Shown here: positions 34,729 to 41,762 of the stretch, piece after piece | How positions within the stretch are numbered: the stretch's first letter is position 1 | Layout of the letters: every line of letters starts with the position of its first letter | Assembly: GCA_036267355.1 (NCBI GenBank) | Contig: DATAWG010000043.1 | Coordinates: 1 to 64,000 of the forward strand | Length of the DNA: 64,000 nucleotides | Origin: Pirellulales bacterium | GTDB lineage: Bacteria; Planctomycetota; Planctomycetia; Pirellulales; DATAWG01 | Reading direction: 5' to 3' | Translations under genes and position numbers: made by a program | Notes under the pieces: generated by a model | Database searches by the model: none | Told to the model about the DNA's origin: nothing | The model's input: the letters and a program-made list of their open reading frames with translations, nothing else

Positions 34729-34762
34729 GCGGCCGAGTGAGCGTTACACCTCACTCGGCCGC
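34729..34762. terminator. Bidirectional intrinsic terminator
   Basis: A perfect 13-bp stem, GCGGCCGAGTGAG (34729-34741) with CTCACTCGGCCGC (34750-34762), and an 8-base loop. It is followed by ATTTTAGG on the plus strand and by TCTTTTGTTG on the minus strand. It lies between the convergent RlmM-like and DUF1501 genes and can stop both. Confidence 0.85.
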
Positions 34763-34816
34763 ATTTTAGGATCGCTAATTCAGTTGAGAATCTGTCGACT
34801 GAGCCGGATCATCCGC

Positions 34817-36121
34817 TTAGGCGAAGAGTTCCTTGATGACCTTGCCGCTGTTGGCGATCTTCATCGGGCGACCGTTGTTGCTCGTGAAGGTCGTGTCGAG
34901 TGAGATGCCGAGCGACTTGACGACACTAGCCATCAGGTCTTGCGAGGTGAAGGGCTCGGTTTCGACCATCGTGCCATCTTCATTGGTTTTGCCGACGGCG
35001 ATGCCTCGCTTGAAGCTACCGCCACCGACCACGACGCTCCAGCTACGGGCCCAATGGTCGCGGCCGGCGTTGCCGTTGATGCGCGGTGTACGGCCGAACT
35101 CACCCATCCAAATGATGACCGTGTCGTCGAGCAGGCCGCGATCCGAAAGATCGCTGACCAAGGCGCTCATGGCCTTGTCGAGTTCGGGCAACTTCTGGTT
35201 CTTCAGGCTGGTGAAGTTATTGGCGTGGGTGTCCCAGCCGCCGAGGTCCACTTCGATGAAGGGGACGCCGGCCTCGACCAGACGCCGAGCCATCAAGCAG
35301 CCCTTGCCGAAACCGGTGTTGCCGTAGCGTTCGCGGACATCGGCCTTCTCCGAACCGACCTTGAAGGCTTCCATCTGCTTGCTGGTCATCAGATTAACGG
35401 TTTTCGCGAGAACCTTTTCGTGCTCGCTGGCGGCCGTGGAACTCCGGCTACCCCGGCGGCCGAACTCGGACGACACGTCCTTGTTGAAGTCTTCTTCGAT
35501 TGCGCTGAGCATGGCGAGCCGCTGTTGGGCGCGGCCGGATTCGACACCCATGTTCATGTTGCGCACGTCGCCATTGGAATTGACGACGAACGGCGCCCAC
35601 GACATACCCAGGAAACCCGGGCCTTCACTGGCGCCGCCGACGGATACGAACGGTGGAACTTCGAGTTCCTTGTTGAGCGGCGCTAATTCATGCGCTACCA
35701 CCGAACCGTAGCTCGGATACTCGATATTCGGATTCGGCACGTAACCGGTGTGCATGTAGTAACGGCCACGGTTGTGGTCGGCTTCTCGCGTGCTCATCGA
35801 GCGCACGATCGCCATGTGCTTCATTTCCTTGGCCATCAACGGCAGGTGTTCGGAGATTTCCACGCCATCGGCCGTGGTGGCGATCGGCTTGAATTCACCG
35901 CCGGTCGGAGCGCCTGGCTTGAGGTCCCAGATGTCGATCGTGGCCGGACCGCCGCCCATCCACAACATGATGGCCGACTTGTGGCGCTTCTTCATGTCGG
36001 CCGAGTTGGCCAGAAGCGTGTTGGTGAACGACATAGCCGGCACAGCCATGGCCGAGGCACCGGCCAAGTGCGTCATGAAATGCCGCCTCGTCATACCCGC
36101 AGGAACTTGAAACAGACTCAT
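34817..36121 (-). CDS. DUF1501 family secreted protein
   Basis: The 434-residue product has a twin-arginine-like leader (MTRRHFMTHLAGASAMAVPA) and DUF1501 blocks: AIMLWMGGGPATIDIWDLKPG, MAIVRSMSTREADHNRGRYYMHTG, FIEVDLGGWDTHANN, VIIWMGEFGRTPRIN, GRDHWARSWSVVVGGG and TSQDLMASVVKSLGI. It is exported and of the alkaline-phosphatase-like fold group; the activity is unknown. ATG 36121 has GGGAG upstream. It follows the DUF1549/DUF1553 gene on the same strand with a spacer of 240 bases holding REP-like palindromes; this gene pair is a hallmark of Planctomycetota. The transcript would end at the terminator 34729-34762. Confidence 0.92.
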   Translation of the reverse strand: MSLFQVPAGMTRRHFMTHLAGASAMAVPAMSFTNTLLANSADMKKRHKSAIMLWMGGGPATIDIWDLKPGAPTGGEFKPIATTADGVEISEHLPLMAKEMKHMAIVRSMSTREADHNRGRYYMHTGYVPNPNIEYPSYGSVVAHELAPLNKELEVPPFVSVGGASEGPGFLGMSWAPFVVNSNGDVRNMNMGVESGRAQQRLAMLSAIEEDFNKDVSSEFGRRGSRSSTAASEHEKVLAKTVNLMTSKQMEAFKVGSEKADVRERYGNTGFGKGCLMARRLVEAGVPFIEVDLGGWDTHANNFTSLKNQKLPELDKAMSALVSDLSDRGLLDDTVIIWMGEFGRTPRINGNAGRDHWARSWSVVVGGGSFKRGIAVGKTNEDGTMVETEPFTSQDLMASVVKSLGISLDTTFTSNNGRPMKIANSGKVIKELFA

Positions 36122-36293
36122 GGCGTTCTCCCGGCTGATTGCCGTCCTCCTGTTTACCGGCCCCCCCGCAAACGGGCGGGTTTGGCCGAACGATTGAATG
36201 AAAGCGGATTTGAATTGACTCGCTTGCCGATAACCCTAACTCGTTTGCAACACCGAAAATTATTCCCCAACGCCAGCCAAAATCCGGGGCCAG

Positions 36294-36345
36294 GGGGACG
36301 GTCCCCATTTTGCTCCGCGGACTCCCAACATAGGGACAGTTCCCC
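36294..36345. repeat. REP-like palindromes
   Basis: GGGGAC-G-GTCCCC (36294-36306) followed by CATTTTGC, and a related GGGACAGTTCCCC (36333-36345). Such GGGGAC/GTCCCC units resemble REP sequences associated with REP-associated tyrosine transposases. No transposase gene is present here. They lie in the spacer between the DUF1549/1553 and DUF1501 genes. Confidence 0.55.
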
Positions 36346-36361
36346 GTCTAATGGCACGGAC

Positions 36362-38248
36362 CTAGTGGTTTAGGATGAATTCGTTGCTATTCAGCACGGC
36401 CCACCATACGTCTTGCAGGGCCGCCACGACATTTGCCCGCCGGTCCGAAAGCAACTCGTTTGCCAGTTCCAACTCGAGGTGGTTTGGCTTGCGGGCCAAG
36501 CCGGCGAGATAGAGATAGTTGATCTTGTCGGCCGGAGAATAGCGTGGATTATTGGCGACCAAATCGAGCACGCTCCCCTTCTCCGCTGCGGTGGCCCCCT
36601 TCATCAGGGTGCCGTTGAACATCATCAGCGTTTGCGGAATGCTTCCGTTGAAGGTAGTCGTCTCACCGCCATCGTCGGTGCCGAAATTGATCACGAACTG
36701 CTTGAGCCATTCCTGCTTCGCCTTTTCCTGCTCTTCGCTGTTGCCACGGGTCTTATCGGCACTGGTGGCAGTCAGCAGCGATTGATATAGCTCTTCGGCA
36801 GACATCTGGCGGAGGTAGAAGTGGCTGAACTGCGGCTTCTCGCCCAAGTTCGGATCGTCGTTCTTATTGGCCGGGATGATGCGCGACGACAAGCTATATG
36901 GCTCGCTCAACACGATCCAGCGCATCAATTGCTTCAGATCATAGCCATCGTTGGCATATTGATGAACGCCGAAGTCGGCAGCCAGGCGGTCGAGCAATTC
37001 CGGATTGGACGGCGGGTTGTGCGGACCCATGTCGTCGACGGGCTTGGTGAAGCCGTAGCCCATGAAATGGCCCCACATCCGATTCACGATCTCCCGGCTC
37101 ATGTAGGGCGAGGCGACGATCATCTTGGCCAATTCGTCGCGCCGATTGATATCCTTCACATAGCCGCTGCGGCTGATTTCGGTGCCATCGACGAACACCG
37201 GATAGGCGACCCGCATGATGCCGTTGCGTTGTTCGTAGTACAATTCGGCATTTTGCGGATCGCTCCCCTCGCCGCGAAAATTGACGTCAACCAGCTTCGC
37301 ATCTTCGACTTTCTTCTTCTTGGCCATGGTCTTGATGACCTTCGTCTGGCGGAAGAAAGCGTTCATTTCCCAGAATTGGTTTTGCTTCCAGTCGTTGAAC
37401 GGATGGTTGTGGCATTGCGTGCATTGCACTGAGAGGCCCAAGAAGATTTGGGCTGTTTTGGCCGTGGCCTGAATGCCGTCGGCGTCCATCTTGCCGCTGA
37501 GGAAGTTAGCGGCTGCGTTGTAGTCTTTGTTTTCGCCGTCGTCCGATTTGATGTCGCCCGTGGCCGACACCAATTCCTTGACCATCGTGCTATAGGGCTT
37601 GTTGTTTTCGAACGACCGCCGCAGCCATTGGGCCATCGCCTCGCGATCGACCGGAATCTTGTCGTCGGCCTTAGTGCCGGCGGAACGGCCAATCAAAATC
37701 GTCGTCCAGATATTGCTCCAATTGCGGGCATAGTCCTCAACGTATTCGTCTCCCAAGAGTCGATTGACGAGATTTAACTTTCGGTTGGCCGAATGATCGC
37801 CGAGGAATTTTTGCAGTTCGTCGACGCGCGGGATGCGGCCGATGGTGTCGAGATACACTCGGCGGCACCATTGTCCGTCGGTGGCGAGGGGAGACGGCGT
37901 GAGCTTATGGTCGGTCCAACTCTTGTGAACCAATTCGTTGATTGCGGCAACTTGCGGAATGCCGAAAGAATTCGCGGCGCCCTTGGTGGCCTTGGGCTCA
38001 GCCGGTTTCGCGCTCTCCGAGGGAGCAGCCGATTCGGCGTTCGTCTCGGTGCTCGTCGTGACCTCGGCCAATTGATTGCTTGTGGCCTTCGAGCCGGGAG
38101 GAGCCGCAGTTGCCAGCATGGAGAAAACGGCCATTCCGCCGACACCGGACCCCCAGCCAAGCCACTTCAACAGGCCGGTTTTCGAGGCGCCTCGTTGTGA
38201 TAGCGATGCGTTTCCAACACGCCGGCTGCTCGTTCGTCGCGATGTCAT
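36362..38248 (-). CDS. DUF1549/DUF1553 family secreted cytochrome-type protein
   Basis: The 628-residue product has an arginine/serine-rich N-terminus, a hydrophobic export segment (WGSGVGGMAVFSMLATAA) and an acidic low-complexity linker. The DUF1549 domain follows (WCRRVYLDTIGRIPRVDEL; NWSNIWTTILIGR) with a CTQCHNHPFNDW heme-type CxxCH motif, then DUF1553 (REIVNRMWGHFMGYGF; MGPHNPPSNPELLDRLA; LKQLMRWIVLSEPY). These proteins are presumed periplasmic or surface proteins co-exported with DUF1501 partners; the biochemical role is unknown. ATG 38248 is preferred over ATG 38263 because GGAG, lying inside the upstream codons, is correctly placed only for the former. The DUF1501 partner lies downstream on the same strand. 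Confidence 0.9.
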   Translation of the reverse strand: MTSRRTSSRRVGNASLSQRGASKTGLLKWLGWGSGVGGMAVFSMLATAAPPGSKATSNQLAEVTTSTETNAESAAPSESAKPAEPKATKGAANSFGIPQVAAINELVHKSWTDHKLTPSPLATDGQWCRRVYLDTIGRIPRVDELQKFLGDHSANRKLNLVNRLLGDEYVEDYARNWSNIWTTILIGRSAGTKADDKIPVDREAMAQWLRRSFENNKPYSTMVKELVSATGDIKSDDGENKDYNAAANFLSGKMDADGIQATAKTAQIFLGLSVQCTQCHNHPFNDWKQNQFWEMNAFFRQTKVIKTMAKKKKVEDAKLVDVNFRGEGSDPQNAELYYEQRNGIMRVAYPVFVDGTEISRSGYVKDINRRDELAKMIVASPYMSREIVNRMWGHFMGYGFTKPVDDMGPHNPPSNPELLDRLAADFGVHQYANDGYDLKQLMRWIVLSEPYSLSSRIIPANKNDDPNLGEKPQFSHFYLRQMSAEELYQSLLTATSADKTRGNSEEQEKAKQEWLKQFVINFGTDDGGETTTFNGSIPQTLMMFNGTLMKGATAAEKGSVLDLVANNPRYSPADKINYLYLAGLARKPNHLELELANELLSDRRANVVAALQDVWWAVLNSNEFILNH

Positions 38249-38725
38249 CGCAGTCTTCTCCATACCGTTTTGAATTGGCCGTCTTGAAGGGCGTTTTTTG
38301 ATGAGCCGTGATTATCTGATAAGGAGCCCCCGAACCGAAGCGACCCTCATCCTACCGCATGAACCGATGGTGTCAATTAAACACCGCGAATTAACCGAAG
38401 TCTCGATGAATTAACCAATTTCCGCCGATCGATGTTCTTGAAGAGCGACAATGGCTGCAGGACCGAATCGGCAGGCAGCAGGTGGATTATCCCGCTTCGC
38501 AATTTCGCCCTGCCGTGAACCAACGGACTATTCGCAGGGGGTGGCCGGCTTTATTCCTGTCTTTCTTCGATTTGCGCCCTACCCGCTCGCCGCATCTCGA
38601 TCCGATGACTCGGCAGCCCACGGGGCAACTCCCGAATACGGCAAAAAAAGTTCTTCTAAAATATTCGGATTTGCTTTAGTTTGCACCGGTCGCTCGGATT
38701 CGAGAGGGCGGCACACTGTCTAGTT
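38249..38725. other. Left half of a gene-free kilobase
   Basis: No coding sequence is convincing here. It should contain the promoter of the DUF1549/1553 gene on the minus strand, but I see no clear boxes. An open frame at 38451-38723 has neither a ribosome site nor a family resemblance. Confidence 0.45.
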
Positions 38726-38754
38726 TTGCAACACGTGTTTAATTTCGCTACAAT
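38726..38754 (+). promoter_or_regulatory. Strong candidate sigma70 promoter with palindromic spacer
   Basis: TTGCAA (38726-38731), exactly 17 bases, TACAAT (38749-38754). The spacer includes the perfect palindrome AACACGTGTT (38730-38739), a plausible operator overlapping the promoter. Initiation would be near 38761, immediately before a 16-bp hairpin, and no open reading frame follows. It probably drives a non-coding RNA. Confidence 0.5.
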
Positions 38755-38760
38755 TAAAAT

Positions 38761-39010
38761 GAAACAGGCGAGCTGGCGGCCACTTCTATTTGGGCCTCCA
38801 ACTCGCCTGTAATTTTGAGCCGTCTGTCGCGAAGCGTTGAGTCAATTTCCTGCCGAATTCCGGATTCGACATTCGGTCAACCCTTCTCACGACAGACGCT
38901 TCTGCTCGACGAAAGGCGGCAAATTCGCTTGCCGCCCGCACAGAAAAAAGTCGCTTCCCGCCTCTTCTTCTCGCCGGCCCCGACTTCAAAGAATTGCCTC
39001 TTCTTTGTTT
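38761..39010 (+). ncRNA. Candidate non-coding RNA (~250 nt, several hairpins)
   Basis: Stem 1, 38764-38810: ACAGGCGAG/CTCGCCTGT extended by TGG/CCA and GGCC/GGCC, with two mismatches. A long-range stem CGTCTGTCG/CGACAGACG (38821-38829/38890-38898) encloses CCGAAT/ATTCGG. Stem 3: GGCGGCAA-ATTCGC-TTGCCGCC (38915-38936). Stem 4: CAAAGAA-TTGCCTC-TTCTTTG (38987-39007), then TTTC. No protein-coding signal is present. It does not match the tmRNA, RNase P, 6S or SRP RNA features I know. Alternatively, stem 1 read leftward is followed by TTTCATTTTAATT and would be a good intrinsic terminator for a leftward transcript. Confidence 0.4.
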
Positions 39011-39085
39011 CGGCCCCGCGAACCTGTCTCAGAAAAAGACGAGCAAGGACGGGCGATGGGATAGCAAAATGCGTGCCGGGGAAGA

Positions 39086-39260
39086 CTGTGAGGCTTGAGA
39101 CTGTGAGGCTTGAGGTACGGAAGCACGACGGACGCTTCGCGTCCTGGCGGCGGTGAAAGTCGATGCGGTGTGAGATTTCCGGGCTGTGAGGACGCGAAGC
39201 GCACCTAATGCCTTCGTACCTCAAAGCCTCACAGCCTCAAACCTCACAGCCTCACGGCCC
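39086..39260. repeat. Dispersed repeat, copies C1 and C2 in inverted orientation
   Basis: C1 (about 39086-39146) contains GAGGTACGGAAGCACGACGG then ACGCTTCGCGTCC. C2 (about 39185-39260) contains GGACGCGAAGCGCACC then CTTCGTACCTCAAAGCCTC. C1 is the reverse complement of C2, so the two face each other. The same blocks occur at 26818-26855 and, in part, at 33307-33350. They lie just beyond the stop of the ABC exporter gene. Confidence 0.7.
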
Positions 39261-39268
39261 TTTTTGCC

Positions 39269-41266
39269 TTATGCAATCTCGCGGAACTGAATCTGGTAGA
39301 GCCGCCGGTAAAATTCGCAGCGCGATATCAGTTCGGCGTGCGTCCCCACGTCGATGCACTTGCCCGCTTGCATCACCATGATACGGTCGGCTAAATCCAG
39401 CGTCGCCAGTCGATGGGTGATGATGATGGTCGTTCGGCCGCGCGTGAATTGCTCGAGCGCTTTGTGGATCAATTGTTCGCTTTCCAAATCGATCTGGCTC
39501 GTGGCTTCGTCGAGGATCAGAATCGCCGGGTCGCGAAGGATCGCCCGGGCCAGAGCGATGCGTTGGCGTTCGCCGCCGGAGAGTCGGCCACCGAGTTGGC
39601 CCACCACGGTGTCGTAGCCGTGCTCCAGCCGGTTTTCGATGAAGCGATGGGCATGGGCTTGCTTCGCGGCTTCGATCACTTGCTGCCGTGTGGCGTCGGG
39701 CTGGCCGTAGCGAATGTTGTTGAACACCGTGTCGTCGAACAGCACGGGCTCTTGCGTGACGATGCCGATCTGCCGCCGCAGGTCGACAAGCCGGGCGTTT
39801 GCGATGGGGGTTCCATCCAGCCGGATCGTGCCGCTCGTGGGATCGAAGAATCGGGGGACGAGGTTGGCGAGCGTCGTTTTGCCGCAGCCATTGGGCCCGA
39901 CGATGGCCATTGTTTCGCCAAATGGTATCCGCAGATCGAGGCCGTCGAGCACCGTCTGGCCGGGCTTGTAGGAAAAGTGAATGTTTTCGAACGTCAATTC
40001 CCGCGAATGCCGTGGCAGGAGGACGGCTTTTAGCGGATTGCGAATGGTCGGTTCCCGATCGAGAAGTTCGTAGACGCGATCGGCGGCCGCGGCTCCCCGT
40101 TGCAGCCGGTTGAACACTTCCGACATTTTTCTTGCCGGATCGCTGGCGCCGACCAACATGCCGTAGAACACGAGCAAGCCGGCCAAATCGAGCGGCCGAT
40201 CGCACATCTTGATGCCCAACAGCCGCGTTTCTTGATTGAGCACCAGATAAGCGCCGCTGAGAATTCCCAAGCAAATCATGGCCACGCCCATCGCTTCGAC
40301 CATTGGATGGCCGAGGGCGTCGTAGCGCGAGATTTTCATCGCCTTGCGATAAAGTTCCTTGCTGTTTTCGTGGAGGCGGCGGCGTTCGTAGCGTTCCATC
40401 GTGAAAGCCTTCACAATCTTGATGCCGCCGAACGTTTCCTGCAGGATCGTATAGAGTTGCGACATTTCTTCCATGGCCCGGCGATTCGCCCGTTTGAGGG
40501 CCTTGGAAAGCCGGCCGATGAGAAATGCCGCCAGCGGCGCAACCAGCAGCGACACGAGCAACAGCCGCCAGCAGATCCACGCGGCCCCGACCAGGCAGGC
40601 GACCATTTTCAGCGGCTCGCGAATGGCCCGGCCCATCAACACCTGCACGCCGCCGCCGACGCTATCGAGATCATAGGTGAATCGGCTCATCAATTCGCTG
40701 CTGCTGTTCTGACCGAAGCCGGCCAGGTCCATGCGCAGCGTGCGGCGATAGAACTGTTTGCGCAATTCGAGCGTCGTCATGAACGTGAGCCGGTCGACCC
40801 AAATCGAATTGAGCACCATGCACAAATTCTTGAACAACGTGGCCACCATCAGCACGCCGACGATTAGAATCAGCGTTCGGAACGGATCGTCGGGCAGATA
40901 GCGATCGATATAGGGCTTGAGGTGTTGCCGGCCGAGAAGTGTTTTTTGCTCGATATCGCGGGCGGAACGCAGGCCGCTGAGCGCGACCTGCATTTCTCGC
41001 CGGCCGGCCTCGGGAGCGTCGGCCAGGGCCTTTTCTTGGCGGTCGATTTGCCCATCGAAATCGACGATCCGCTTGGTCGAATCGGCGATTGCCTCGTTGA
41101 CCCATTTTTGCAGCGACTGGCCGCCGAAGATCACCTGGATCACGGGATACATGCCGCCGATATTGGCACCCCACAGGAGGGCCACGATGAGCGCGCTGGC
41201 GAGCGTGCCGACGAGCGTCCATCGATGCCGCAGAACCAATTTTAGCGCGCGTCCGAAATTGTGCAT
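39269..41266 (-). CDS. ABC exporter, fused permease-ATPase (MsbA/lipid-A-exporter type)
   Basis: The 665-residue product begins MHNFGRALKLVLRHRWTLVG. A six-helix transmembrane domain occupies about residues 15-395; helix 1 holds ALIVALLWGANIGGM and is followed by an unusually long, charged, probably coiled-coil insert of about 90 residues (QSLQKWVNEAIADSTKRIVD onward). The nucleotide-binding domain has Walker A GPNGCGKT (457-464), signature LSGGERQ (562-568), Walker B ILILDEA (582-588) and the TITHRLA-type H-loop (IIITHRLATLDLAD). It exports a lipid, glycolipid or peptide as a homodimer; the substrate is not known. ATG 41266 is chosen because translation upstream loses protein character. It has no transporter partners nearby. 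Confidence 0.9.
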   Translation of the reverse strand: MHNFGRALKLVLRHRWTLVGTLASALIVALLWGANIGGMYPVIQVIFGGQSLQKWVNEAIADSTKRIVDFDGQIDRQEKALADAPEAGRREMQVALSGLRSARDIEQKTLLGRQHLKPYIDRYLPDDPFRTLILIVGVLMVATLFKNLCMVLNSIWVDRLTFMTTLELRKQFYRRTLRMDLAGFGQNSSSELMSRFTYDLDSVGGGVQVLMGRAIREPLKMVACLVGAAWICWRLLLVSLLVAPLAAFLIGRLSKALKRANRRAMEEMSQLYTILQETFGGIKIVKAFTMERYERRRLHENSKELYRKAMKISRYDALGHPMVEAMGVAMICLGILSGAYLVLNQETRLLGIKMCDRPLDLAGLLVFYGMLVGASDPARKMSEVFNRLQRGAAAADRVYELLDREPTIRNPLKAVLLPRHSRELTFENIHFSYKPGQTVLDGLDLRIPFGETMAIVGPNGCGKTTLANLVPRFFDPTSGTIRLDGTPIANARLVDLRRQIGIVTQEPVLFDDTVFNNIRYGQPDATRQQVIEAAKQAHAHRFIENRLEHGYDTVVGQLGGRLSGGERQRIALARAILRDPAILILDEATSQIDLESEQLIHKALEQFTRGRTTIIITHRLATLDLADRIMVMQAGKCIDVGTHAELISRCEFYRRLYQIQFREIA

Positions 41267-41762
41267 CAATGAGCCGTCCGTGGCATGATCCCGATTGGTC
41301 AACGCGGAAAACGCTGCCCGTACAAGCGACATCCGTACAAGCGACACCGCCAAGATCGCCGCAAGCGAGCGCTGCGATTGCGGCAAGTCAGGTTAGGCAA
41401 TTTGGCAACGCGGCACCTTGTACCAAATCACCTCGCTGGGGCCAAGAGAGGCACGGCGCTTCGGCCGGGGATCTGCAAGTCTTGCAGTGTTCTAACCAGA
41501 TCGTTGCCCCGCTCGCCATGCCGCTGATTCAACGCCAGCAGGCGTGGCTGGCCGAGTTTTCGACCGCTGCCATTCTCGCGGCCGTTGCCGGATATTCGGC
41601 CGCGGACTGCACACCGCCGCCACGCTCGCAATTCGTCTTGTGGCTCGTTGGTCGTTCGTGTCCAATCGGAAGGCGAATTTGGGCGAGCGTTCGCGACGGG
41701 ATAGAAATCGGGGGGGATAGCGACGGGAAGCTTCGTCTACCTCGTTTTGTTGGAGCGGCATC
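41267..41762. other. Intergenic stretch between divergent genes
   Basis: No gene is supported in these 496 bases between the leftward ABC exporter and the rightward dehydrogenase gene. A 15-bp tandem duplication (41318-41347) is the only clear structure. Promoters for both neighbours must lie here. Confidence 0.45.
41318..41347. repeat. 15-bp tandem duplication
   Basis: CCGTACAAGCGACAT (41318-41332) is followed at once by CCGTACAAGCGACAC (41333-41347). It lies 52 bases upstream of the exporter ATG. Confidence 0.85.

Noticed and set aside
38451-38723. Small plus-strand gene in the gene-free kilobase
   Set aside because: No ribosome site, no recognisable sequence, and it ends just before the candidate promoter.
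38761-39010. tmRNA, RNase P RNA or 6S RNA
   Set aside because: The stems do not match the conserved cores of these RNAs, and no tRNA-like end or peptide-tag frame is visible.
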